Assembly: GCA_003480425.1 (NCBI GenBank)
Contig: QUJA01000001.1
Coordinates: 1-64,000, forward strand
Length of the DNA stretch: 64,000 nucleotides
Direction of reading: 5' to 3'
From: Firmicutes bacterium AM31-12AC
GTDB taxonomy: Bacteria > Bacillota > Clostridia > Lachnospirales > Lachnospiraceae
The position numbers were made by a program, and so were the translations under genes. Positions 19,680 through 27,522 of the stretch are shown piece after piece; position 1 is the stretch's first letter, and every line of letters starts with the position of its first letter. The notes beneath the pieces were generated by a model, which was not told the origin of the DNA, searched no databases, and saw only the letters and a list, made by a program, of their open reading frames with translations.

Positions 19680-20096
19680 TTATAAAACATGGATATGTGG
19701 TTTTTTTTCACCACAAATAAAGTGTAAAAAATACGCTGATAAATAAATCGCTATCACGCATAACCCGGAAAATAAAATAATGAATGCAAAACAAATTTGT
19801 CCAAGAAGATGAAACGGCTGATTCGAATAATCCCATACATTCAGCTTCAACCATTTATTTACAATAATTCCTGTAATAAATTCTCCTGCTGTAACAAAGA
19901 TTGAACATCTTACTACCTGCATCCACAATGGGTCCTCCCACTTTGTCCACACTCCCTGCTGCCCACAAAACATCATGCAGATTCCTCCCAGCACAAACAT
20001 AGACCAATGTGAAAAACCTCGAAAAATTACTTCTATTCCATAATATAACATTCCGCCCAAAGCCCACAATCCAGTATATTCTTTTAATCTTTTCAT
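19680..20096 (-). CDS. Small membrane protein, putative ABC-transporter type IV family (PF06541-like)
   Basis: The 138-residue product has about four membrane spans and Trp/Gly-rich loops typical of the CmpB-like family of unknown function (for example GGMLYYGIEVIFRGFSHWSM and NVWDYSNQPFHLLGQICF). The family name comes from distant similarity; no transport activity is established. The ATG at 20096 has AGGAGG about ten bases upstream. That site lies within or next to a perfect 10-bp hairpin (20099-20144) that also looks like the miaB terminator, so expression may depend on read-through. Confidence 0.75.
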   Translation of the reverse strand: MKRLKEYTGLWALGGMLYYGIEVIFRGFSHWSMFVLGGICMMFCGQQGVWTKWEDPLWMQVVRCSIFVTAGEFITGIIVNKWLKLNVWDYSNQPFHLLGQICFAFIILFSGLCVIAIYLSAYFLHFICGEKKPHIHVL

Positions 20097-20098
20097 GC

Positions 20099-20144
20099 AA
20101 AAACGTCCTCCTATATAGTTTTGCTACATAGTTTGGACGTTTTT
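20099..20144 (-). terminator. Hairpin downstream of miaB, overlapping the next ribosome site
   Basis: AAAAACGTCC (20099-20108) is perfectly complementary to GGACGTTTTT (20135-20144). On the minus strand the structure ends in a T-run, as an intrinsic terminator of miaB would. The 26-base loop and 3' arm include the AGGAGG of the following membrane-protein gene (complement of 20107-20112). The same hairpin could therefore reduce both transcription and translation of that gene. Confidence 0.6.
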
Positions 20145-20173
20145 GGTAAAAATATTGCCCGAAAAATTTTTTC

Positions 20174-21643
20174 TTAAGAAACGATTTCTCCCATATAATA
20201 AAATCCATGACATTCTTTGAGTTCAACATCAACTAATTTTCCAATCAATGAAGCATCTCCCGGAAAATGAACAAGCAGATTGTTGCTCATACGACCTGTC
20301 ACCAGATGCTCGTCATGATCATTTTTGGTTTCAACAAGAACACGCTGTATCGTTCCTTTATGTACACTGCACACTTCTGCTGAGATTGTCTGGACTTCTT
20401 TTAACAGACGATCAAAACGATCTTTCATGACCTCCGGTGAAATCTGGTCTTCAAGTACGGCAGCAGGAGTTCCTGTACGCTTTGAATATTGGAATGTAAA
20501 GGCACTGTCATAGCGCACCTTACGTACTACATCTAACGTTTCCTGAAAATCTTCTTCTGTCTCTCCCGGAAATCCAACAATAATATCTGTTGTAAGTGAA
20601 ATATCCGGAATTGCCTTTTTGATTTTCTCTACCAGTAATAAATACTGTTCTTTTGTATACCTTCTATTCATCTTCTTTAAGACATCTGTACTTCCTGATT
20701 GAACCGGTAAATGAAGGTGTTTACAGATTTTTTTTGAATGTGCCATTACTTCAATCAGTTCATCTGATAAATCCTTTGGATGGGAGGTCATAAAACGGAT
20801 GCGTTCAAGCCCTTCTATTTTTTCAATCTCCTGTAAAAGTTGAGCAAATGTCATTGGCTCATCCAGATTTTTCCCGTATGAATTTACATTTTGTCCAAGA
20901 AGCATGACTTCTACTACTCCATCAGCAACCAGCTTCTCTATCTCTCGAATAATATCTTTCGGATTACGGCTTCTTTCTCGTCCACGCACATAAGGTACAA
21001 TACAATAGCTGCAGAAATTATTACAGCCAAACATAATATTTACACCAGATTTGAATGAATACTTACGATCTGTCGGCAAATCTTCAACAATTTTATCCGT
21101 ATCCTTCCAGATATCGATCACCATACGTTCTGATTCAAAGCATGTTACAATCAGTTCTGCAAATTTATAAATATTATGGGTTCCAAAAATCAGATCAACA
21201 AATCTGTAACTCTTCTTTAACTTTTCTACAACTTCCGGTTCCTGCATCATGCATCCGCATAATCCAATCATCATATGTGGGTTCTTCTTTTTAATGCGGT
21301 TAAGCTGTCCAAGACGTCCATAAACACGCAGATTCGCATTTTCACGAACAGTACAGGTATTATAAATAACAAAATCTGCTTTATTTTCATCTGTTTCTTC
21401 TTTATAACCCATCTGTTCAAGAATACCAAGCAATTTTTCAGAGTCTTTCGCGTTCATCTGACAACCAAAAGTGTTTACACAGACATAAAGAGGGCGATCT
21501 AATTTTTCGCTCAACTCGGCAACATACGCTCTCCCTTTTTTGATAAAATAATACTGGCGCATAGGCTCTTCAATTGGTGCTTCTTCACTTATATCAATCT
21601 CTTCTAATATTTTTTCTATTTCTTTATTGTTATTATATTCCAT
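20174..21643 (-). CDS. miaB: tRNA-2-methylthio-N6-dimethylallyladenosine synthase MiaB
   Basis: A radical-SAM methylthiotransferase acting on i6A37 of tRNA, downstream of MiaA. It has an N-terminal domain with three cluster cysteines (NTFGCQMNAKDSEK, YNTCTVRENANLR, IGLCGCMMQEPE), a radical-SAM CxxxCxxC in FGCNNFCSYCIVPYVRGRE, and a C-terminal TRAM domain. The 489-residue length includes an N-terminal acidic extension of about 45 residues, normal for clostridial MiaB. The start is ATG with AAAGGA upstream. Confidence 0.97.
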   Translation of the reverse strand: MEYNNNKEIEKILEEIDISEEAPIEEPMRQYYFIKKGRAYVAELSEKLDRPLYVCVNTFGCQMNAKDSEKLLGILEQMGYKEETDENKADFVIYNTCTVRENANLRVYGRLGQLNRIKKKNPHMMIGLCGCMMQEPEVVEKLKKSYRFVDLIFGTHNIYKFAELIVTCFESERMVIDIWKDTDKIVEDLPTDRKYSFKSGVNIMFGCNNFCSYCIVPYVRGRERSRNPKDIIREIEKLVADGVVEVMLLGQNVNSYGKNLDEPMTFAQLLQEIEKIEGLERIRFMTSHPKDLSDELIEVMAHSKKICKHLHLPVQSGSTDVLKKMNRRYTKEQYLLLVEKIKKAIPDISLTTDIIVGFPGETEEDFQETLDVVRKVRYDSAFTFQYSKRTGTPAAVLEDQISPEVMKDRFDRLLKEVQTISAEVCSVHKGTIQRVLVETKNDHDEHLVTGRMSNNLLVHFPGDASLIGKLVDVELKECHGFYYMGEIVS

Positions 21644-21730
21644 CGTTTTCCAATGTTCCTTTCAATATTAAGACGATATTATATTATACGTTACAAAATG
21701 TTTTTTTTCAACTGCTTTTCTAATATATAA

Positions 21731-21772
21731 AACGGCAGGCTTACGAAATAACTTTTCGCAAACCTGCCTTTG
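21731..21772 (-). terminator. Intrinsic terminator after the DUF4250 gene
   Basis: GGCAGG (21734-21739) pairs with CCTGCC (21763-21768), extended with mismatches through CGAAA/TTTCG. On the minus strand it is followed by GTTTT. It lies eight bases past the stop of the DUF4250 gene and would separate that small operon from miaB. Confidence 0.75.
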
Positions 21773-21780
21773 TCCTATCA

Positions 21781-21963
21781 TTAAACAAATTGATTACGGT
21801 TACTATCATAGAAATAATCAATCGCATTTAATTTTGATTCTATCTCTTCTTTTGCAACATTCATATCATCACACAATACATTTAGGTCGTGATATTGATC
21901 TCGTAATTTTGTATTTACGACACTTAACAACATAACCGGATCCCCCGGAAGTCCATTTAACAT
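21781..21963 (-). CDS. DUF4250 small protein
   Basis: The 60-residue product matches my memory of the DUF4250 family, found mainly in Clostridia: it begins MLNGLPGDPVMLLSVVNTKL and ends with DYFYDSNRNQFV. Function is unknown; the central region could form a helix-turn-helix-like pair of helices. A clear AGGAAGGG site precedes the ATG. It lies 16 bases after a UPF0291 gene, so the two are probably co-transcribed. Confidence 0.85.
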   Translation of the reverse strand: MLNGLPGDPVMLLSVVNTKLRDQYHDLNVLCDDMNVAKEEIESKLNAIDYFYDSNRNQFV

Positions 21964-21979
21964 AATTCAAACACCCTTC

Positions 21980-22201
21980 CTAGTTTCCAATTTTTCTTCC
22001 GTATTTTTCACCAAGGTTTATGATACTTCCATCTTTTTCCTTGATATCGATATTATTTAACTGGCTGCGCAGGTTACCGCGAATACTTTCCAGATACTCC
22101 TGTCGTAAAAGTTTCTGTTCTTTTTTCTCGGATTCTGTCAGTCCTTCTGCTTTTGATTTTCTATATAATTCATTAATTCTTGCTATCTTTCGCTCATCCA
22201 T
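21980..22201 (-). CDS. UPF0291 / DUF896 family small protein (YnzC-like)
   Basis: The 73-residue product carries the typical DUF896 block: NELYRKSKAEGLTESEKKEQ and LRQEYLESIRGNLRSQL. These are small, helical, soluble proteins; the Bacillus homolog YnzC has a known helical-hairpin structure but no settled function. The ATG has GTGAGGA upstream. It is followed by the DUF4250 gene. Confidence 0.92.
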   Translation of the reverse strand: MDERKIARINELYRKSKAEGLTESEKKEQKLLRQEYLESIRGNLRSQLNNIDIKEKDGSIINLGEKYGRKIGN

Positions 22202-22303
22202 TGTAATTCCTCACTTTACTTTTCCATGTAAATTTCTCGTAAACATAACTATACTACACTATTTTTTTTATTTCGTCTACCCGTCTGCCAAAATTCTCTA
22301 CTC

Positions 22304-22675
22304 TCAGCTTGAATAGTTTTCTAAAAATTGATATAACTCCTCTGCACTTTCAATATACATTGAATTCATTACTTTTTCCTGTATATCTTTAGGAAGTGAA
22401 TTTATCGGAATATCGGTTACTTCATATACCGTTTTATGGTCATCACAATATACGACAATATATCCTTGCAGGGAAGAAATATAATACCCGTTATTTTTTA
22501 CTGCATCCCCTTTTGTGCTGATGCTTCCTGATTTTTCAATACGTTCTGTCAGCATCTGTTCCTTACTCTGTTGAGCTTTTGTATTCGTATACTTATAAGT
22601 CAATTGATATCCTACTGTAATTACACTAAATACTATTAAAATAATAGAAAAAAAGCCAATAAAATATTTTCTCAT
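22304..22675 (-). CDS. Membrane-anchored small protein with a BofC-C-like domain (hypothetical)
   Basis: The 123-residue product has an N-terminal membrane anchor (about residues 5-25), then a ~45-residue charged linker and a C-terminal domain beginning NGYYISSLQGYIVVY and containing TDIPINSLP. The pattern of a Gly-Tyr-Ile-x-Val-Tyr strand, a TDI-x2-x-LP turn and a final EELYQFLENYSS helix resembles the C-terminal domain of the sporulation factor BofC; this is inference from memory, not a search. An AAGGAG site precedes the ATG. The start region is inside a 9-bp inverted repeat (22653-22707). Confidence 0.7.
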   Translation of the reverse strand: MRKYFIGFFSIILIVFSVITVGYQLTYKYTNTKAQQSKEQMLTERIEKSGSISTKGDAVKNNGYYISSLQGYIVVYCDDHKTVYEVTDIPINSLPKDIQEKVMNSMYIESAEELYQFLENYSS

Positions 22676-22707
22676 AGGATCTCTCCTTTTTTATATAGTA
22701 TTGGCTT
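22653..22707 (-). promoter_or_regulatory. Terminator-like hairpin enclosing a ribosome site and start codon
   Basis: AAGCCAATA (22653-22661) is perfectly complementary to TATTGGCTT (22699-22707). On the minus strand the 3' arm is followed by a T-run, so it resembles an intrinsic terminator for the flippase gene ending at 22733. Unusually, the loop holds the ribosome site (GGAGAG) and ATG of the next gene, and the 3' arm lies in its codons 6-8. It could act as an attenuator. Confidence 0.5.
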
Positions 22708-22732
22708 CTTTTTATTTCTTATTCAGTTAAAT

Positions 22733-24418
22733 TTATAACATTCTATATTTTGGAAGCAGGTGGAATTTTTTACAAATATGTAAAATCTTATCTCCCTGTG
22801 GTAATGCCCGGATGTCATCATTTGACAATGTCCCGAGTTTTAATAATGCAAGTGCATAAACAATCACTGCAAATAAAATTGCAATACATGTTGCGACAAA
22901 ACGCCCTCCAACTAAAAGATCAAAAATGAAATGTACAAGATACGTAACTGCACCCATAATCACTGCTGCAATCAATGGTTTGACAAATGTATTATCAATT
23001 TCCTGCCGATAATCACATGCTTTATGAATTGCACGTGCATTGAGCAGGCACATACAAATTGCAAAAACAATATTACTTCCTACTAACGCATAGATATTCC
23101 ATTTTAATACAACTAACATAATAAATAATGCGATCAGATGTATAAGCAATGAAATCCCTGCATTTTTAGCAGGTTCAGATAACTTATCAAGACCTTGTAA
23201 AATTGAGTTTGAAACAGTTGACCAGCAATACAAAACAACCGTAATCGAGCCAACAGCGAGCAATGTTGCCGGTGTTTTGCTTGTATCATTATATAAAAGG
23301 ACCATAAGCGGAGACCCAAGTACAATAAATCCAATAAAACATGGAATTGCAATAATCATTGTAAATCGAATCGATTGACTGATTTTTTCATGAATCTGGT
23401 TTTTGTCATGCACTGCAACGGCTGTTGTCATACTCGGAATAATTGAAGCCGCCAATCCATTTGCCATTGCAAGCGGCACATTAATCAATGTATTATACTT
23501 TCCAGTATAAATTCCCTGTAAAGCCATATACTCTTTCTCCGTAAAGCCTTGTGCTGCCATAACCTTATTGAATATTGTCAGATCCAAAATCTGATTGATA
23601 TTATAAATTGCAGTACTGAAAATAATCGGTGCAATTGTAATTAACAGGATTTTAATTATACGCTTATAACTTTCTTTTCTACGAGTAGTATCACTTTTTA
23701 ACTGTCTACGAATATTATTTCGATATATGAAAATCGCAAAAAGCAGGAATAATAATGCCGCAAATGCACCCACTACTGTTCCAAGAGTTCCACCGGCAGC
23801 TCCATATGCCGGACCAAGTAATTCTTCTCCTGATTTTTTACCTGCTGCTGCCCCAACATCAAACAGCACTTTTGCCCCTGCAATACTTACGATTGCGTTA
23901 ATAATCTGCTCAATGATCTGCGAAATCGCAGTTGGAACCATAGTGCCAAGTCCCTGGAAATAGCCTCGAAGAACACCAAGAACAGCAACAATAAAAAGAC
24001 CTGCAGCCAATACTCGAAGTGCATATACACTGAGCGGAGATTCCATCATATGCGTAGAAATTGCCCCTGCTCCAAAAAAGATTAAAAGTGAGATAACCAG
24101 TCCTACGACAATTGAAAATGCCAACGCTCCAAGAAACACTCGAAACGCATTTCGCTTCTGATGCATTGCAAGTCTTGCTGAAACTAACTTTGAAACTGCA
24201 ACAGGAAGACTAAATGTTGAAAGCATCAAGGCCATCGCATAAACCTCAAATGCATAACCGTAGAATCCGTTTCCTTCGTCTCCCAGGATATTTGTCAATG
24301 GAATTCTATATACAACTCCGATGATTTTTGTAAGAAACATTGCAACTGCCAATATTGCTCCCTGCATCAAAAAATCATCTTTTTTCTTTGTTTTTTTATT
24401 ACTTTGTAAATCCGTCAT
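22733..24418 (-). CDS. SpoVB/MurJ-like polysaccharide or lipid flippase (MVF/MATE superfamily)
   Basis: A large integral membrane protein of about 14 spans, related to SpoVB and other lipid-linked oligosaccharide exporters. It begins with a lysine-rich cytoplasmic stretch (NKKTKKKDD), then LMQGAILAVAMFLTKIIGVV and the family-typical GDEGNGFYGYAFEVY loop. Two ATGs are adjacent: the one at 24421 is only 2 bases from GGAGG, while 24418 is 5 bases away, so 24418 is preferred. It follows ybeY by about 15 bases. Related proteins serve wall precursor or spore cortex export; the exact substrate cannot be told. Confidence 0.87.
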   Translation of the reverse strand: MTDLQSNKKTKKKDDFLMQGAILAVAMFLTKIIGVVYRIPLTNILGDEGNGFYGYAFEVYAMALMLSTFSLPVAVSKLVSARLAMHQKRNAFRVFLGALAFSIVVGLVISLLIFFGAGAISTHMMESPLSVYALRVLAAGLFIVAVLGVLRGYFQGLGTMVPTAISQIIEQIINAIVSIAGAKVLFDVGAAAGKKSGEELLGPAYGAAGGTLGTVVGAFAALLFLLFAIFIYRNNIRRQLKSDTTRRKESYKRIIKILLITIAPIIFSTAIYNINQILDLTIFNKVMAAQGFTEKEYMALQGIYTGKYNTLINVPLAMANGLAASIIPSMTTAVAVHDKNQIHEKISQSIRFTMIIAIPCFIGFIVLGSPLMVLLYNDTSKTPATLLAVGSITVVLYCWSTVSNSILQGLDKLSEPAKNAGISLLIHLIALFIMLVVLKWNIYALVGSNIVFAICMCLLNARAIHKACDYRQEIDNTFVKPLIAAVIMGAVTYLVHFIFDLLVGGRFVATCIAILFAVIVYALALLKLGTLSNDDIRALPQGDKILHICKKFHLLPKYRML

Positions 24419-24433
24419 CATCCCCTCCGTCAG

Positions 24434-24928
24434 TTAGCGTAATATTTGTACTTTTTCCATAATTTCCCGCTGCTTTGCTTCCATTATCATACGTTCTTCC
24501 TCTTCCATGTGATCGAACCCAAATAGATGAAGCATACTATGTGCAATAAGAAAAGCAAACTCCCGCTTTGGAGAATGTGCATAAGCTTCTGCCTGTGCAA
24601 GAACATGTTCTTTTGAAATCACAATATCTCCAAGCATCAATTCTCCGGTCTCTGGGTTGAATGCATCTTCTTGTTCTTCAATTTCCGAAAAATCACCCGG
24701 ATTTGCATATTCTAACATTGGAAAAGACAATACATCTGTAGAGCGGTCTACCTGTCTAAATTCCTGATTCATTTCATGAATTGCTTCATCATCTGTCAGC
24801 AACAGATTTACTTCTGCTTCAAACGGACACTGGATATAATCCAATGCTGCTTCTACCACAAGATTTGCAATTGATTCCACCTCAATCGGAAGTGTAATAT
24901 TGCTCTCATCTTCTATATATAAACTCAT
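24434..24928 (-). CDS. ybeY: rRNA maturation factor / endoribonuclease YbeY
   Basis: A zinc-dependent endoribonuclease involved in 16S rRNA 3' maturation and ribosome quality control. The metal motif H-x3-H-x5-H is seen in HSMLHLFGFDH near the C-terminus, with the RQVDRSTDVLSFPM block before it. The length of 164 residues is normal. The ATG overlaps the phoH stop by four bases (ATGA), so the two are translationally coupled, as in many bacteria. Confidence 0.96.
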   Translation of the reverse strand: MSLYIEDESNITLPIEVESIANLVVEAALDYIQCPFEAEVNLLLTDDEAIHEMNQEFRQVDRSTDVLSFPMLEYANPGDFSEIEEQEDAFNPETGELMLGDIVISKEHVLAQAEAYAHSPKREFAFLIAHSMLHLFGFDHMEEEERMIMEAKQREIMEKVQILR

Positions 24929-25923
24929 GATTTTCTCCTTTTTGCATTTGTTTTCCCTGAACGAGTACTTTTGTTTTCGTATGCTTCATACGCTTTTACA
25001 ATACGTTGTACAAGTGGATGGCGCACAACATCCTTACTTGTCAAAGTACAAATGCTGATATCTTCAATATCTTTGACTACCTTTACCGCAACATCTAATC
25101 CAGACACACTTCCTGCCGGTAAATCCTTCTGCGAAGAGTCTCCGGTAATAACAACCTTGGAACCAAACCCGATTCGCGTAAGAAACATCTTCATCTGGGC
25201 AGGTGTTGTATTTTGTGCTTCATCCAGAATGATAAACGCATTATCCAAAGTACGTCCTCTCATATATGCGAGTGGGGCCACTTCAATCAATCCCTTTTCC
25301 TGATTTTTAATAAAGCTCTCCGTTCCCATAATCTGATATAATGCATCATATAACGGTCGGAGATATGGATCGATCTTGCTCTGCAGATCACCTGGAAGGA
25401 ATCCAAGCTTTTCTCCTGCTTCAATAGCAGGTCTTGTTAAAATAATTCGACTCACCTCATTATTTTTAAATGCAGTGATTGCCATTGCCATTGCTAAATA
25501 CGTTTTTCCAGTTCCTGCCGGTCCTAATCCGAAAGTGATCATTCCATTCCGTATCGCATCTACATATTTTTTCTGACCAAGTGTCTTTGGTTTGATTGGT
25601 TTTCCTTGTAATGTATGACAAATTAAATCTTTATCTATTTCTACAATTTCTTCTTCCTGACCCTCAAACACAAGTGAAATTGCATAATTTACATTTTGTT
25701 CTGTGATCATATTTCCTCTGCGGGATAATTCTGTAAGCTGGCTAAGCACACGATATGCTTTCTGCGCCAGTGACTGTTCACCAAGAATTTTAATTATGCC
25801 ATCTCGTGAGATCAATGTTACATGAAATGTACGTTCTATTTTTTTCGCAAATACATCAAACTGGCCGAACACGTTTTTTTCGTGTTCAGCCGGGATATCA
25901 ATATTTAATTCCGATAAGCTCAT
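24925..25923 (-). CDS. PhoH-family ATPase
   Basis: A cytoplasmic P-loop ATPase whose gene commonly accompanies ybeY; the role is probably RNA-related. It has Walker A GPAGTGKTYLAMAMA (Lys140), Walker B AFIILDEAQNTTPAQMK and the conserved GDSSQKDLP and TSKDVVRHPLVQRIV segments. The length is 332 residues. The ATG overlaps the yqfD stop by four bases. The C-terminal tail is basic (NAKRRKS). Confidence 0.94.
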   Translation of the reverse strand: MSLSELNIDIPAEHEKNVFGQFDVFAKKIERTFHVTLISRDGIIKILGEQSLAQKAYRVLSQLTELSRRGNMITEQNVNYAISLVFEGQEEEIVEIDKDLICHTLQGKPIKPKTLGQKKYVDAIRNGMITFGLGPAGTGKTYLAMAMAITAFKNNEVSRIILTRPAIEAGEKLGFLPGDLQSKIDPYLRPLYDALYQIMGTESFIKNQEKGLIEVAPLAYMRGRTLDNAFIILDEAQNTTPAQMKMFLTRIGFGSKVVITGDSSQKDLPAGSVSGLDVAVKVVKDIEDISICTLTSKDVVRHPLVQRIVKAYEAYENKSTRSGKTNAKRRKS

Positions 25924-27152
25924 TCCGGTTCGTTCCTTTCAATTTCCATCATTTCTGTCTCGACAGGTTGTGTAATTGTCTGATTTAAATATAATGTTCC
26001 ATCTGCCGATGCAAAAACGTCATATAAATGTATATTAACACTTTTCCCTGTTATTTGAATACCCTTTTCTTCCAATTTTTGGAGAAATTGTTCAAAATTC
26101 AAATTCAATTTTGTTTTTAATTCTTCTTTTGAATAATTTTGGGGTATAAAATGATACCCCTTAGCCTTCGCATATCCATAATAAATCGGCAATTTAAAAT
26201 TTTCACCAAATTGAATCTGATATTCCACTGATTCCTTTTCAACATTCGAAAAGGAATTTCTCAGGCTTCCAATTTCAATAGACCAGGATTTTATCCTAAA
26301 AAAGATAGTAAATCGTTCTTCTTTTTTATTATACTGTTTTTGCTTATACTTCCTTGAGATTTTATCCGTATATACTTGTATTGTATCTGCAAAAACATCC
26401 GCATCAGAATGTTCATATTGATAACGGATAATTTCCTGGGAATCATTCTTGATTTCCAATCTTCCAGATACCAGGATATCTCCTTTTTTTACTTGATCTC
26501 CGACATGTACAAGGGGGATTCCTTTTCTTGTTATAATTTGTGTTATAACTCCATCACAAGTTGCGATCAAATCTATCCCTTCTGCGTCTTCCAATGAAGG
26601 TACGTTATTTCTTCGCATTTCATTTTCTTTGATTTTAATTTGAAGAATACTTCCATCTAGCGAAGTAGACACCCATACAATCTCAGGATATTGTTCACGA
26701 AGTACTTTATTTACCTGAAAACAATCTATTTTTTCTTTACGCATTCCAGGATATATAGAAATTGTCTGCAAAAAATCCATTAGTGATTCTGCAGTCAGTT
26801 CTTGATTTCCGCTAAAATGCACATCCCATATTCTGGCGGAGCATTCTTTTAACAAACAGATACAAAAAATAATTCCAACAAGAAAGAAAACCCTTACTTT
26901 ATGAGAATATATAAAGAACGGAAAGCCAAAACGATTTTTTATTTTTACATGTGTATGCGTTTTCCGGGCAATCGGGCGGATTTTTCGAAAATCTTTGATT
27001 CTTATTTGTAATTCATAAACATTGTCATGAATGGTTACATTCCATATATATATTTTATGATATGAACATAAATTCAAAAAGCGCTCTGCCGAATCTCCTT
27101 CCACGCATAAAATCAAATACCCGTGAAGATATTGGATGATTGAATGTATCAA
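25920..27152 (-). CDS. yqfD: Sporulation protein YqfD
   Basis: A membrane protein required for efficient sporulation in Bacillus, of unknown molecular role. The 410-residue product has an N-terminal soluble domain, one membrane span (about residues 89-106, VFFLVGIIFCICLL), then a large extracytoplasmic part with a FtsQ/POTRA-like segment and the conserved CDGVITQIITRKGIPLVHVGD block. The start is TTG with AAGGAG seven bases upstream. It follows yqfC by 11 bases and overlaps phoH by four, the standard yqfC-yqfD-phoH-ybeY order. Confidence 0.93.
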   Translation of the reverse strand: MIHSIIQYLHGYLILCVEGDSAERFLNLCSYHKIYIWNVTIHDNVYELQIRIKDFRKIRPIARKTHTHVKIKNRFGFPFFIYSHKVRVFFLVGIIFCICLLKECSARIWDVHFSGNQELTAESLMDFLQTISIYPGMRKEKIDCFQVNKVLREQYPEIVWVSTSLDGSILQIKIKENEMRRNNVPSLEDAEGIDLIATCDGVITQIITRKGIPLVHVGDQVKKGDILVSGRLEIKNDSQEIIRYQYEHSDADVFADTIQVYTDKISRKYKQKQYNKKEERFTIFFRIKSWSIEIGSLRNSFSNVEKESVEYQIQFGENFKLPIYYGYAKAKGYHFIPQNYSKEELKTKLNLNFEQFLQKLEEKGIQITGKSVNIHLYDVFASADGTLYLNQTITQPVETEMMEIERNEPE

Positions 27153-27163
27153 TAGAAAACTCC

Positions 27164-27460
27164 TTATTTACAAAATTCTATCGAACAAATATCTCCTGTG
27201 ATTTTCATTTCTAAATTTGTATAATATTCTATTTTTAATTTCTTTCCAACAACACGTATTTGTGCCTGTTTTGTCTGAATACGTATCAGGCAAGAAGTAT
27301 ATTCAAGGATTCCACGATAGTTTTCTATATATAACTTATGATATCCAAGTATATTTATAACCGATGCTCCTAAAATAACCTCATCGGGCATTCCTGTAAC
27401 AGAAGTAATCTTATTCTTTAACTGATCTTGCTTCTGCTTTGCTCTCATATACACGATCAC
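27164..27460 (-). CDS. yqfC: Sporulation protein YqfC (YabP/YqfC family)
   Basis: A small sporulation protein; in Bacillus it belongs to a sigma-E regulated pair with YqfD. The 98-residue frame holds the family block PDEVILGASVINILGYHKLYI (split here: ASVINILGYHKLYIENYRG and the final strand KITGDICSIEF). The GTG at 27460 and ATG at 27448 are both possible; neither has a strong ribosome site. Function rests on similarity and on its place directly before yqfD. Confidence 0.85.
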   Translation of the reverse strand: MIVYMRAKQKQDQLKNKITSVTGMPDEVILGASVINILGYHKLYIENYRGILEYTSCLIRIQTKQAQIRVVGKKLKIEYYTNLEMKITGDICSIEFCK

Positions 27461-27522
27461 GTATTCTTTTTTATAAAAAATCTATGAGAGAACTTTCTTT
27501 TCTATGAATGAACAAAGATTTT

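Noticed and set aside
26227..26262. 10-bp inverted repeat inside yqfD (ATTCCTTTTC / GAAAAGGAAT)
   Set aside because: Lies deep in coding sequence with no T-run or flanking signals; probably chance in AT-rich DNA.
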